From Bacteroidota bacterium (GTDB lineage Bacteria > Bacteroidota > Ignavibacteria > Kapaibacteriales > UBA961): a stretch of DNA of 45,914 nucleotides. The notes beneath the pieces are model-generated. The model was not told the origin of the DNA. It was given only the letters and a program-made list of their open reading frames with translations, and did not search any database. Positions 7,630 to 17,700 of the stretch are shown here, in pieces; position 1 is the first letter of the stretch, and each line of letters starts with the position of its first letter. The translations under genes were made by a program, and so were the position numbers. The DNA lies in NCBI GenBank assembly GCA_020852855.1, contig JADZAA010000012.1:1-45914 (forward strand). The letters run 5' to 3'.

Positions 7630-8601
7630 TTAAAGATCTTTCAAGTGAAATTTCGGCATCATGTCTTGTGAGGCAACAATTTGATAGTGATAGAGAACAC
7701 GCGGCTCAATGCGAACAATTTCTACGTTGGGCGGCGATGAAGGCTGCGGAATAATCATTCCGGTAGCATCATTTTTGAGTGCGGCATAGTCAATGCGCAT
7801 TTTAAACGATTCGGGTGAAAGGCTTAATATAGCCTCCACACCGCCGCGAACGGTAATAGCTATGCGCCGAGGCGCGATGCTGTACAGAGAATCGGCCGGA
7901 GCATTTACAATCTCTACCGGTATGTCGTAAAATGTATGTTCGGCGGCTAATTGCACGTCGCCGGAAATCAGCACGGGCAATCGGGTGAACGAAATTTTAT
8001 TTGCAAGCGAATCCTGTAATTTCAGCGAAACAGCAAAATGGCCTACCGCATCGCGCAACTCGATGCGTTCGGTTTTCCAAATCGAAACAGATTTCAACAG
8101 CGAAGCATTACCGCGAATAGTAATGCTGTCGGGGCGTACTATAACACCGCCTACAATAGTGCAACCGTTTCGTGGGACAATTCGCGCCAGAGATTTAACG
8201 GCTACACGTTTTTCTACAATAGCTCCGGTAGCAATTCGGAATGATTCGGGCAAAATTTCGGTTACTTTATCCAAACTGACGGCCGGATGCAAACCCTGCA
8301 AAATATCGTTCTTGCTAACAATAAATTCGGCTGTTCCCAATGGCTTCGCGCTGTAATCAAGCAAGCATTGCGTTTCTGCGCCTACATAACGCAAATTCAG
8401 CAATTCCCAACCGGAAGCACGAATTTTAACTTGTATTACGTCGGGCAAATCACCCTCGGCGGCACGATCGACCGGTAGCGTAATATTTATCGGAAAAACT
8501 ACAAGTGCTGTCATGCGAGTATTCAGCGTTGCATATACCCATAATGCAACGGCAAGAAACACCGCACCTATAATTGACTTTACCGAAACTTTTCGCCCCA
8601 T
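7630..8601 (-). CDS. YbbR-domain membrane-anchored protein
   Basis: The 323 residues comprise one N-terminal membrane helix (about 8-27, SIIGAVFLAVALWVYATLNT) and an extracytoplasmic part made of repeated YbbR-like beta modules: DVIQVKIRASG at about 54-64, VKSLARIVPRNGC with PDSITIRGNASLLKSV, and IAITVRGGVEAIL. The best-known relative, CdaR, regulates the diadenylate cyclase CdaA, but no cdaA lies beside it here. Instead it is followed after 3 nt by an L,D-transpeptidase-like gene, which points to a cell-envelope role. I name only the domain, not CdaR. A minus-strand TATTTTTG (8626-8619) upstream could be a -7 box but has no well-placed -33 partner. Confidence 0.8.
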   Translation of the reverse strand: MGRKVSVKSIIGAVFLAVALWVYATLNTRMTALVVFPINITLPVDRAAEGDLPDVIQVKIRASGWELLNLRYVGAETQCLLDYSAKPLGTAEFIVSKNDILQGLHPAVSLDKVTEILPESFRIATGAIVEKRVAVKSLARIVPRNGCTIVGGVIVRPDSITIRGNASLLKSVSIWKTERIELRDAVGHFAVSLKLQDSLANKISFTRLPVLISGDVQLAAEHTFYDIPVEIVNAPADSLYSIAPRRIAITVRGGVEAILSLSPESFKMRIDYAALKNDATGMIIPQPSSPPNVEIVRIEPRVLYHYQIVASQDMMPKFHLKDL

Positions 8602-8763
8602 GACAATACCGGACTCAACAAAAATACATAGTAAACAGATGCAATAATTGCGCCAAAATGCACAATTTATAGAAAATCATACACCTGCCGGCATTGACGG
8701 TGCTATGCCGTAAAAACTTGCAACCCGAATAAATATTAATGTGGCTTTTTGGGCAAACGAGAT

Positions 8764-9642
8764 TTATCTGCCGCTTGTTTTAATGTGAATTTCCTGCTTA
8801 GGGTAGGGAATTTCTATATTATTTTTGCGGAAGGCTTCGTAAATAGCATAATTCAATTCGCTACGAAGTTGCCCGGGACGATTAAGGTATGTTTCGGTTG
8901 CGACTAAAAGAGAAAATTCCAATGCATTTTCGCTGAATTTATCGAACGAAACAGATGGTGCCGGATCCTTGCACACACCCGGATGCTCGTTGGCAACACC
9001 AAGTAAAACATTGGTAATGCGGCCGGGGTCGTCGTTACGGTCGGCACTTACGGAAATTTTGAACCAAACGGCTTTGCCCACGTGACTCCAATTGATGACT
9101 TTACTCGATATAAATTCAGAATTTGGAACTATAATGGCAAGGTTGTCGTTTGTTACTATGGTAGTGGCGCGAATAGCTATTTTTTGCACGATTCCGGTTA
9201 AGTTTCCCACTTCAACACGGTCGCCGATTTTAATCGGGCGCTCTACCATGATGATAATTCCGCTAACCAAATTATTTGTTACATTTTGCAGACCGAAACC
9301 TATTCCTACGCTCAAAAAGCCTAAAATAGCAGAAAGTGCAGTCAAATTCACACCCATTGTCTGCACAATGGCTATAAGCCCTATTGCCAAATAAATATAG
9401 CGAAATAAAGCGGCTAGGGAATATCTTACGCCGGAATCCACTTCGCGGTGAGCAAGTGCGCCGTCGGACAATATTTTGGCAAATTTGCGCGATGTGAAAA
9501 ACAATGCCCACACTGCCAGCAAAATCACGGCTACTGTCTTTACGGTAAATTCAACTCCACCGAAAGTAAACAACGAAAAATGCCAGATATCGCGTATAAA
9601 ACTCCAAGTATCGGCAAGAAAATCTCGAAAAAAAGCAACCAT
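8764..9642 (-). CDS. MscS-family small-conductance mechanosensitive channel
   Basis: This 292-residue protein has three membrane segments (about 31-50, 76-97, 101-130). The last is the Gly/Ala-rich pore helix (ILGFLSVGIGFGLQNVTNNL), followed directly by the MscS beta domain (PIKIGDRVEVGNLTGIVQKI at 136-155, then NSEFISSKVINWS at 174-186) and the C-terminal alpha/beta vestibule. Length is normal. It opens under membrane tension to release solutes on osmotic downshock, in the inner membrane. It is the last gene of a tight minus-strand run purH - FAA hydrolase - MscS, with 17- and 24-nt gaps. The 162 nt after it hold only a weak hairpin (CGGCAT/ATGCCG near 8690-8710). Confidence 0.93.
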   Translation of the reverse strand: MVAFFRDFLADTWSFIRDIWHFSLFTFGGVEFTVKTVAVILLAVWALFFTSRKFAKILSDGALAHREVDSGVRYSLAALFRYIYLAIGLIAIVQTMGVNLTALSAILGFLSVGIGFGLQNVTNNLVSGIIIMVERPIKIGDRVEVGNLTGIVQKIAIRATTIVTNDNLAIIVPNSEFISSKVINWSHVGKAVWFKISVSADRNDDPGRITNVLLGVANEHPGVCKDPAPSVSFDKFSENALEFSLLVATETYLNRPGQLRSELNYAIYEAFRKNNIEIPYPKQEIHIKTSGR

Positions 9643-9666
9643 GAAGTGACTTGTAAAGAAAGAACT

Positions 9667-10665
9667 CTATAACACTTCGCGAACAATACGGTTTGTCAGA
9701 GTGCCGAGTGATTCTATTTCGCACTCAACTATATCGCCGGGTTTAATCCAAAGCGGAGGATTGAAAACTTTGCTGCCGTTGAGCTCAAGGAAGCAGCCGG
9801 TTCCGCAAGTTCCCGAACCTATAACATCACCCGGATAAAGCGTAACGCCGTAGCTGGCACGCTCTATTATTTGTGCAAAAGTCCATGTCATATCTTTCAC
9901 ATTTCCTCGCGAAACCTCCTGTCCGTTCAAGCGGCAGGTCATTTCGAGATTATAGGCGGCACCGTTTGGCGAGCGCGTAATACGCGGCTCAAGTTCATCA
10001 AGAGTAAGCAACCAAGGCCCAAGCGATGTAGCAAAATCTTTTCCTTTAGCCGGGCCGAGATTCAGCTTCATTTCTTTCATTTGCAGAGCACGTGCGCTCC
10101 AATCGTTCATTACCGTCAATCCGGCAATATAAGAGTCGGCTTCTGAAGCCGCTATATTTCGCCCTTGTTTACCGATGACAACCGCACATTCCAATTCAAA
10201 GTCCAATTGCTCTTCATGCAATGGCAGAACAGGAATATCGCCGGGACCATACACCGCTTGATGATTTGTAAAGTAGAATATAGGAATTTCATCAAATTCG
10301 GGTATCATCTCCACGCCTCGATTGCGTCGTGCGGCCTCTACGTGTTGCCTGAATGCATAGCCGTCTCGCATTGAAGCAGGGCGCGGAACAGGCGCGGCAA
10401 ACGTAACTGTATCGGCAGTAATTATTGAACCTACAGGTATATTTTCCCTGTTTTCAAAGCAAAATGCAATTAATTTGCGTGCATCGCTCATTGCCGTTTC
10501 GCCGAGCCGCAGGAATGAAATAATGTCGTCCGGCAGCGACGGCAAAGCGCAACCGGCGGCGGCGGCGCAATTACGTGCGGCAAACTCAATATCCAGTATT
10601 TCGTTGTTAATAATGGCACCCAAGCGTTCTACCGAAGCAATCGGCCGGAAAGTAATAAGTTTCAT
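9667..10665 (-). CDS. Fumarylacetoacetate hydrolase (FAH)-family protein
   Basis: The 332 residues have the FAH fold: a small N-terminal domain followed by the catalytic beta-roll. The metal ligands are visible as Glu157 and Glu159 in QLDFELECAVVIGK and Asp188 in VMNDWSARALQ. The segment GSGTCGTGCFLELNG and the tail PPLWIKPGDIVECEIESLG are typical. Two-domain members like this include true fumarylacetoacetases of tyrosine breakdown and relatives acting on other beta-diketo acids. No other tyrosine-degradation gene is nearby, so the substrate stays open. It sits between purH and the MscS gene in one operon. Confidence 0.88.
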   Translation of the reverse strand: MKLITFRPIASVERLGAIINNEILDIEFAARNCAAAAGCALPSLPDDIISFLRLGETAMSDARKLIAFCFENRENIPVGSIITADTVTFAAPVPRPASMRDGYAFRQHVEAARRNRGVEMIPEFDEIPIFYFTNHQAVYGPGDIPVLPLHEEQLDFELECAVVIGKQGRNIAASEADSYIAGLTVMNDWSARALQMKEMKLNLGPAKGKDFATSLGPWLLTLDELEPRITRSPNGAAYNLEMTCRLNGQEVSRGNVKDMTWTFAQIIERASYGVTLYPGDVIGSGTCGTGCFLELNGSKVFNPPLWIKPGDIVECEIESLGTLTNRIVREVL

Positions 10666-10682
10666 AGTATTGTCAAGCGGAA

Positions 10683-12233
10683 TTAATGTCTGAAATGTCT
10701 CATACCCGTAAATATCATGGCGATATTATGCTCATCGGCGGCTGCAATTACTTCTTCGTCGCGCACCGAACCGCCAGGCTGAATAACGGCCGTGGCACCA
10801 GCTTGAATAGTCTGCAACAGTCCGTCTGCAAACGGAAAAAACGCATCTGATGCAACTGCGCAGCCTTTTAAATCCAGTCCTGCATCTTCCGCTTTATCGC
10901 GGGCAATACGCGCCGAATCTATGCGTGAGGTCTGTCCCGCACCTATGGCAAGCGTTCTATCCGAATGTGCGTATACTATTGCATTGGATTTAATGTGCTT
11001 GGCTATTTTCCACGCGAAAGTCATGGCATCGTATTCTTCGGCGTTGGGCGCACGTTTGGTAACTACGCGCAAACCGCCTTTCGGCAATAATTCCGTGTCG
11101 TCGCTTTGCATTAACATTCCGCCCGCCACGCTGCGGAATACGAACGACTGTCCGTTTTTCAATGCATCATAGTCAATGGCAATCAAGCGGCGGTCTTTTT
11201 TCTTGCGCAACAAATTTAGTGCGCTATCTGTAAATGACGGTGCAATAAGAACTTCAGTAAACATCGAATGTACGCTTTCGGCAAATTCGGCATCTACTTC
11301 CCGCGTAAAAGCAAGTATGCCGCCGAAAGGTGACACTTTATCCGTTTGCATAGCCTTTTCGAAAGCATCGCCAAGCGAATAGCCTACTGCCACTCCGCAT
11401 GGATTGGTATGCTTTACAATTACCACTGCCGTTTGCCCTGCAAACTCCAAGGCACATTTTGCGGCCGCGTCAATGTCGAGAATATTGTTGTACGAAAGCT
11501 CTTTGCCGTGTAATTGCCGATAAATTTTGCCGTAATCGCCGTAAAGTGCCGCAGATTGATGAGGATTTTCGCCGTAGCGCAATGATTGTTGCTTACGAAA
11601 AGGCATCGAAAGATTATCGGGAAAGTCCGATAATTCTTCTTGAAAATATTTGGCAATAAGAGCATCGTAACGCGCCGTGTGTGCGAATGCTTCGGCCGCA
11701 AGATTTCTGCGCAAATCTTCGGAAATACAGCCATTGTTTTCGTCGAGCTGTTTAAGAATATCACCGTATCGGGCTACATTCACGGCAATTACCGTCCAGC
11801 GGTAATTTTTTGCCGAAGCGCGAATCATAGCGGGGCCGCCTATGTCAATATTTTCGATAATTTCTTCGTCGGTTGCATTTTCGGACACAACGGTTTTTTC
11901 AAACGGATAGAGGTTAATCACGGCAAGGTCTATAGAATTGATGCCGTGTATGCTCATTTGGGCACGATGCTCGTCATTATCCAGAATGCCTAACAGCCCG
12001 CCGTGAATTGACGGATGCAACGTTTTGACACGCCCGTCCATAATTTCGGGAAAACCTGTTAAATCGCTTACGCGGCGCACCGGTATCCCTGCGTTTTCAA
12101 GCAATGCAGCTGTGCCGCCGGTCGAAATAATGTTAATTTGCCGCCGATGCAATTCGGCGGCAAATTCCGCTATTCCCGTTTTATCGGAAACGCTGATAAT
12201 TGCGGTCTTTATCATATATTTATCAGGTGTCAT
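10683..12233 (-). CDS. purH: Bifunctional AICAR transformylase / IMP cyclohydrolase PurH
   Basis: The frame has 516 codons, the normal length for PurH. The N-terminal MGS-like IMP cyclohydrolase domain carries [22 protein letters not shown] and [16 protein letters not shown]. The C-terminal AICAR transformylase domain has [31 protein letters not shown] and [11 protein letters not shown]. It catalyses the last two steps of de novo purine synthesis, AICAR to FAICAR to IMP, in the cytoplasm. Translation may begin at the second ATG (12215), where the conserved [12 protein letters not shown] starts. I see no Shine-Dalgarno sequence at either ATG and no riboswitch-like fold in the 59-nt leader. First gene of the purH - FAH - MscS run. 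Confidence 0.97.
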   Translation of the reverse strand: MTPDKYMIKTAIISVSDKTGIAEFAAELHRRQINIISTGGTAALLENAGIPVRRVSDLTGFPEIMDGRVKTLHPSIHGGLLGILDNDEHRAQMSIHGINSIDLAVINLYPFEKTVVSENATDEEIIENIDIGGPAMIRASAKNYRWTVIAVNVARYGDILKQLDENNGCISEDLRRNLAAEAFAHTARYDALIAKYFQEELSDFPDNLSMPFRKQQSLRYGENPHQSAALYGDYGKIYRQLHGKELSYNNILDIDAAAKCALEFAGQTAVVIVKHTNPCGVAVGYSLGDAFEKAMQTDKVSPFGGILAFTREVDAEFAESVHSMFTEVLIAPSFTDSALNLLRKKKDRRLIAIDYDALKNGQSFVFRSVAGGMLMQSDDTELLPKGGLRVVTKRAPNAEEYDAMTFAWKIAKHIKSNAIVYAHSDRTLAIGAGQTSRIDSARIARDKAEDAGLDLKGCAVASDAFFPFADGLLQTIQAGATAVIQPGGSVRDEEVIAAADEHNIAMIFTGMRHFRH

Positions 12234-12292
12234 AATCTAAATATTATCGTTTTTTTTACGATTTAACATGCTGTTTACGTGAAAAAACATCT

Positions 12293-13279
12293 CTACAGCC
12301 ATTTGTGAAATTTATACCAATCAACGGTTTGTCGTATACCGTCCTCTATTGAAATTTTTTGCTTATACCCGAAGTCGCGGCGGGCTTTTGCGGTGGAGCA
12401 TATCCAATAGCGGCGAGTAATATCGCGCCCTTTTTCAAAATTCAGCACGGGAGGTTTCTTTGAAAATTGACCGAGTCCGCCCACAATTCCGGCAATGCCG
12501 AACACCAAACTATGCGGCAAACGTGCTCTGACGGCAAATTTTTTACCCAATGCAATACGTGTTATTTCGCCAATTTGCTCCCACGCATAGAACTCGTCGG
12601 ACGAGATAAAATACGTTTGACCGACGGCGGCAGGGCTTTCGGCAGCTTCAATGATGCCGCGCGCCAAATCAAGCCCGTTCACCAAACTGACGAGTTTTTT
12701 ATCGAATCCTATCAAAGGCACAATGCCTTTTGCCACAGATTGAAAAAAAGTAAGAACTGCCGAGTCGCGCGGCCCGTACACCGCCGGCGGCCGCACTATC
12801 GTGGTCGGTATCTTTGAAGCGTAAGAATGAACAACTTCTTCGGCGGCAAGTTTGGTTCTGCCGTAGGTTGTAATCGGTCGGCAGGGCAATTCCTCTGTAA
12901 CAGGCACATCTGCCGATGCCGCAGGGCCGCATACAGCAAGCGAACTGACGTGCAAGAAACGCTGTAAATTTGGGGAATAACGCTCCGCCGCTTCAAGTAA
13001 ATTTCTCGTAGCGTCCCGATTGCCGCGCATAAATTCTTCGGCACTTTTAGCGGAAGTCAATCCGGCAACGTGCAAAATAATGTCGGCACCGCGTACTGCG
13101 TCAGCCAAAGTTTCGGGCAGGTCAAGCGAGCCTTCAACGCGATGAACTCGTTTTCTTTCCAGCCATTTCAAATTGCTTGTTTTTCGCGTAAGACAACGAA
13201 CGTCATATCCTTTTTCAAGGAGCATATCCGCAACATGGCTGCCTATAAATCCGGTAGCACCGGTCAACAATACTTGCAT
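12293..13279 (-). CDS. NAD(P)-dependent epimerase/dehydratase (extended SDR)
   Basis: The 328-residue protein begins with the nucleotide-binding GxxGxxG loop (GATGFIGS, 7-14). Acidic/polar strand ends, HVSS near 110-113, and the catalytic Tyr139-x3-Lys143 pair (YGRTKLAAEE) follow, as does VRPPAVYGPRD, typical of extended SDRs. Its closest look is to the dihydroflavonol-reductase / 3-beta-HSD / NAD-dependent epimerase branch, with the LTSAKSAEEF insertion after strand 4. Substrate is not readable: a sugar nucleotide or small carbonyl compound is possible. It lies 112 nt after the deformylase gene and 59 nt before purH on the same strand. Confidence 0.85.
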   Translation of the reverse strand: MQVLLTGATGFIGSHVADMLLEKGYDVRCLTRKTSNLKWLERKRVHRVEGSLDLPETLADAVRGADIILHVAGLTSAKSAEEFMRGNRDATRNLLEAAERYSPNLQRFLHVSSLAVCGPAASADVPVTEELPCRPITTYGRTKLAAEEVVHSYASKIPTTIVRPPAVYGPRDSAVLTFFQSVAKGIVPLIGFDKKLVSLVNGLDLARGIIEAAESPAAVGQTYFISSDEFYAWEQIGEITRIALGKKFAVRARLPHSLVFGIAGIVGGLGQFSKKPPVLNFEKGRDITRRYWICSTAKARRDFGYKQKISIEDGIRQTVDWYKFHKWL

Positions 13280-13391
13280 AGAAATTCTTATTTTTCAGCG
13301 CGTTGCACTTCTGTTTTCAAGATGTTTGTTATTATCGTTATTCTTATCAACGCATCAAATCAAATATAGGCAGAGTAATAGTTCAGCTCTG

Positions 13392-13985
13392 TTAATCGTC
13401 CGTGCCGCCCTGCGGCGGACCGACTATACGTTCGTTTCCGGCAACATCTACCGTAGAATAATTGGCAATAATTTCGCCTGCGGCTATTCTGCGTAATTTC
13501 TTTTGCGACAATGTACGACGAACAGACGACAGCCGCTCAAAGAAATAAATACCGTTCAAATGGTCTATTTCATGTTGTATAACGCGGGCAAGCAATCCGT
13601 CGGCCTCTATTGCACGTTCTTTCATATCCACATCGCAGTATCTGACCTGCACAAATTCCGGTCTGACAACAACTTCACGAAATTGCGGCAGGCTAAGGCA
13701 ACCTTCCTCCATATCAATTTCCTCGTCGGAATAATGCGTTATTATCGGATTTATCATAGCAAATTGCGGCGGCGCATTTCGCTCGTCCGTTTCCGATATA
13801 TCAATGACTGCCACCGAAAGCGAGCGACCGACTTGATTGCTCGCAAGCCCGATGCCGTCGGCACTGTGCATCGTATCGAACATATCGGCGATGAATGTAC
13901 GTATTTCATCGGTAATTTCTTTTACCGGCGACGTTTTCTGCTTCAAGACCGGGTGATTATACAAGTATACGGGAAGAATTGGCAT
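13392..13985 (-). CDS. def: Peptide deformylase
   Basis: All three deformylase motifs are intact in this 197-residue protein: GIGLASNQ (44-51), EGCLS (94-98) and HEIDH (138-142). Cys96, His138 and His142 bind the metal, and Glu139 is catalytic. It removes the N-formyl group from nascent proteins at the ribosome. The C-terminal extension after about residue 155 is basic (LSQKKLRRIAAGE) and ends in a short polar tail, a common variable part. It follows the ComEA-like gene after 27 nt and is probably cotranscribed with it. Confidence 0.97.
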   Translation of the reverse strand: MPILPVYLYNHPVLKQKTSPVKEITDEIRTFIADMFDTMHSADGIGLASNQVGRSLSVAVIDISETDERNAPPQFAMINPIITHYSDEEIDMEEGCLSLPQFREVVVRPEFVQVRYCDVDMKERAIEADGLLARVIQHEIDHLNGIYFFERLSSVRRTLSQKKLRRIAAGEIIANYSTVDVAGNERIVGPPQGGTDD

Positions 13986-14012
13986 AATGAGGATTTATAT
14001 TAACGTAAGTCG

Positions 14013-14531
14013 TTATTGTCGTGTATCGAGATACGGCGACATTTTTTCAAATTTTTTTTGACCGATTCCTTTGATGTTCATTATATCTTCGGGTGCGCGG
14101 AAACGCCGATTCTTACGAAATTCGATAATTTTCTCGGCAGTAGCCTCGCCTACGCCGGGCAATTTCATCAATTCTGCTTTCGTAGCAATGTTCAAATTGA
14201 TACTGCTTATGGGCAATTCTTTCTTCTTTGCAACCGGAAAAGGTGATTCCCCGCGAACAACCGTATCGCCTTTAGCCAATTCGGACAAGGCATTTCCGGC
14301 TGTGTCCACTCCTACAAAGGTAGTTCTCTCCGCAGTCGCCAAACTGTCCAATGCGCCGTAAAGGTTATCGGCGGCACGAAGCGAATACAATTCCGGCGAC
14401 GTTTCACCTCTCACTATTTTAACCGTCATTCCGATACAAACTCCTGCAAGCAATATCAATACGGCACGTAGTTCGGTAGCCGAAACACCGAACAAAGTCT
14501 GCATTTTGTCGAATACAGTAGATTTCGCCAT
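14013..14531 (-). CDS. ComEA-like helix-hairpin-helix protein with one membrane helix
   Basis: The 172-residue protein has a short cytoplasmic start, a single membrane helix (about 20-38), a polar linker and a C-terminal pair of helix-hairpin-helix motifs (LNIATKAELMKLPGVGEATA and IMNIKGIGQKKFEKM, from about 112 to 165). This is the ComEA layout: a membrane-tethered double-stranded-DNA binding domain outside the inner membrane that draws in DNA during natural transformation. Bacteroidota and Chlorobi often carry such proteins alone, and no other competence gene is near, so a competence role is inference. First gene of the pair with def. Confidence 0.85.
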   Translation of the reverse strand: MAKSTVFDKMQTLFGVSATELRAVLILLAGVCIGMTVKIVRGETSPELYSLRAADNLYGALDSLATAERTTFVGVDTAGNALSELAKGDTVVRGESPFPVAKKKELPISSINLNIATKAELMKLPGVGEATAEKIIEFRKNRRFRAPEDIMNIKGIGQKKFEKMSPYLDTRQ

Positions 14532-14591
14532 AAGTAAAAAATACGATTACGAAGAGATTTGGCGGCTATATCGGCACAAAATTACCAAGAA

Positions 14592-14608
14592 GCCGCTAAT
14601 TGAGCGGC
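14592..14608 (-). terminator. Hairpin between the 1442-codon VWA gene and the ComEA-like gene
   Basis: A perfect 6-bp stem GCCGCT/AGCGGC with a 5-nt loop lies in the 187-nt gap downstream of the big VWA gene. On the minus strand it is followed by a mixed T-rich stretch rather than a clean T-run, so it is a weak terminator candidate. Confidence 0.4.
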
Positions 14609-14718
14609 ATTTTCGGCAGTTATAAGGTAATTATCCATTTGCCGTGTTTTACAGCAAATAAATTACGTTCAACGGTGAAGCGCAGGGCGGCTTATTAAAT
14701 TCACCTTGTTGTTTAGGC

Positions 14719-17700
14719 TTAGCGACTGATAATCAATTGAGAGCTTGCTGTAAATTGTCCGGCCGAATATAAAATTGTATAAATTCCGGACGGTAGAGCA
14801 GTTGTCGGAACAGTAAAATTATACACGCCTTCGCTTATGGTTGCATCTATCGCTTCTATGGCTGTTCTTCCTAAAGCGTCGTATATTTTAACGGAAACTC
14901 TGCCCGAAAGACCGACTCCTATCGGAATTGTAATTTCATCATTTGACGGTTGCGGATATACTTTACCGAGAAAGTATTGTTTTCCGCCGTGAACAAATCG
15001 TGCCGCACCGAAGCAGATTTGCTCAATCTCGAGCATTGAACCGTTTGTTTCGGGGATAATGCACGGGGCATCGGTCGTTACTTGTAAAGTAATCGCGGCA
15101 GTTGCCTTTTCGCCTAAAAATGCAGAGTAACCAAGTGTAAGTATTTCACCGCTCGGCATTGTTGCCGCACCGCCTGCCGGAACACCGCTGTACGTAGATG
15201 TGTCGCCGTCTGAAAAAACAGACCAATTCCACGCGGGCGATGAGCTATTTATTTTTCCCGATGCTGCCATTTTACGGTCGGCCGTAACTTTAATATTTAT
15301 AGGTGCAATTTCGGGAGCGTTTGAGGCATTTGTAGTTGCTGTTATTTTAAGCGATACATTGTCGCCCGGCTTATATACTATTTTTTTTGGTTCGACATCA
15401 TAGTGTATAATCACACTCTTTCCTTCACCGGAAATCAGCACCGTATATTCCTGATTAAATTCGTCATAAAAATGTAAAGCGGCTGAATATAAGCGTTCTG
15501 CGTCGGGCAAAAATTGCACGGGCAGTACAAGCGTTTTTCCGGCCGGAACAATGGAGTCAGCCGGCAACAGAGCAAAATAAGCCGAATCTGCACCTATTAT
15601 TTCCGTTCTTGAAATTTTCACGTCAATCGAAGCGTCCGGATTGTTTATTGTTATGTTCTGTATAGGTTTATCGCAGAACGGCGTATCGCCGAAATCCAAA
15701 GCAACCGCATCGAGCGAACCGATTTGCAGTCCGTAGCCTACCACATGAACAGTATCTTCAACAATCGGGTCTGCATCAGGGCCGGGTGCGGCATCGGAAT
15801 AAATTTTAATTACAGCCACGCGCCGTCCCCGCTGTATCGGCGAGAAACGAACCGATACGACTGAAGAATCCATGAAACTTTCGGGTATGTCGAAGCGTTG
15901 CAATGTGTTGACCGCTATTGCAAAATCACCCGAATTGCTGATTATTTCAACCTTTTTTACCGCAGTAGCCGATGTCAGGCTTGGATTATGCAAATATATT
16001 TTTCCGGTTTGAGCGGCAGTTCTTCCGACCTCGACCGAACCGAAATTATATCCTTTGGCTTGTATCTGCGGCAATACGCCTTCGCCGCTTAACAATCCGA
16101 TTACAGGCTGTTGCATTTCGGCTATCGAAGCCGTAACATAGTTCATATATTGCAACGTATCTTGCGGATTAAATCGCGTTTGAATAGTGTCGACGGCACC
16201 TGCGGATAAAGTGTATGGCGTTTGCCGGAAAATCGGTATAAAGTTATTCTCCGGTGAATTTCTCAGGGCAAGCGAAACAACTGTCAAAGGTGTTGTGCCT
16301 TTATTCTGCAAATAAATTTGACCTTGATTATCTGTGAGCATTCGCTTTTTGCCCCAGTGCATATTTGTAATCTGTGCTTCTTGTTGCGTTCCAAAGCCTA
16401 CAACAGCCGTATTTGCTGAAACACATTCTCCTTCGGCAAAAAGTTGCGTTGATATCTCTCCTATGCGCGGCGGAGTCATGCGCAGAACAACCGACATACA
16501 ACTGTCCGGCTGAATTTCAAACGGCATCGGCGGAAAAATCACCGTAAAATCTGTAGAATCATTGCCTCGTAATATCACAGACCGTAATGTGGCCGGAACT
16601 TTTTGAGTATTGCAAATCATTGCATCGAAAGTTACGTCCTTACTTATGCCTATATTACTTGCGCCGGCATCGTATTTATTCTGTTTAAACGAAATCATAG
16701 GCCGAACTATCGAAAATACACCGTTGCTTTCGTCGGACGGACTTAACACCCGTCCGTATTTACGCACATAGCCGTCCGCGCTTCCTTTTGTTGTTAGTGT
16801 AGTGTCAGCGTTGCGAAGGGTGGTTCGGAATGCACCGAATTCATATAAGTTGCCTATACTGTCGCGGACGGGTTTTGACGGTTTTATATAACTATTATCC
16901 TGCAAATGCACAGCACGACCGTTATTATCCAAGAGAAGCAAATAGGTTTTGGGGGTTGCAGAGGTTAAATATACGTTTTTACCGTTTGCCAATGTCAATG
17001 TGAAATCGCCGGAATAATTGCCTTCCACAAAGATATTTCCCGTAGAACTGTCAATTCCTACCCGCCGAGCATGAATATCGGCAAACGAGGTTATTTCTTT
17101 TATCCAACGTGTTGAACCGTTAGTTCCGAATTGGCCTACCCATACGGAATGTTTGCCGTTTGTTTGACGAAATATTTCGCCGGAAGCAAGTGCCTCTCCG
17201 GTTTGTTCGTTAATACTTACCGCTATGCCTCGCGATAATGTAAAAGGTGCGAAAGGCTGAAGAAAGGTTGCGCCGGAAACAGCCCAGCGCACTTTACCGA
17301 AGGCAGATTGCGCCAGAAACGCCTCTTCATTACGCGGCGAGGAAATCACAACGGCACCAGTTTTCCCGTTTGGAGGAAAACCTACCGCGACATTCTTATC
17401 GAAACTTCCGGCAAAATACAGCAATGAACCGGAGGAATGTACGCTCGCAGACATAACTGTATCTCGACCCGAACCGGAAACTGCCGCAGGTTGAGAATAA
17501 TCTGTGCGCGGAGTTAACGCGGCCACACGTACCTTGCCGTTAGATATAACGGGAGGTTTTCGCCATATATATTTCATTTGTGCTACATTCGTCGCCAAAA
17601 CTTTCCATAGCAGCGAATTGTTGTCATTGTAATGCAGAACGACCTGATTCGAGGGGTCCACCCCCGACCATTCGACCGTAACGGAGTCGCACGAAGAATA

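Noticed and set aside
7630-8601. Naming the YbbR protein cdaR
   Set aside because: There is no diadenylate cyclase gene beside it and YbbR domains occur in other settings.
8690-8710. Terminator after the MscS gene
   Set aside because: The CGGCAT/ATGCCG stem has six pairs and a 10-nt loop with no T-run after it on the minus strand, so it was not listed as a feature.
12234-12292. Purine riboswitch before purH
   Set aside because: Only 59 nt are available to the next gene and I see no three-way-junction core or conserved purine-riboswitch loops.
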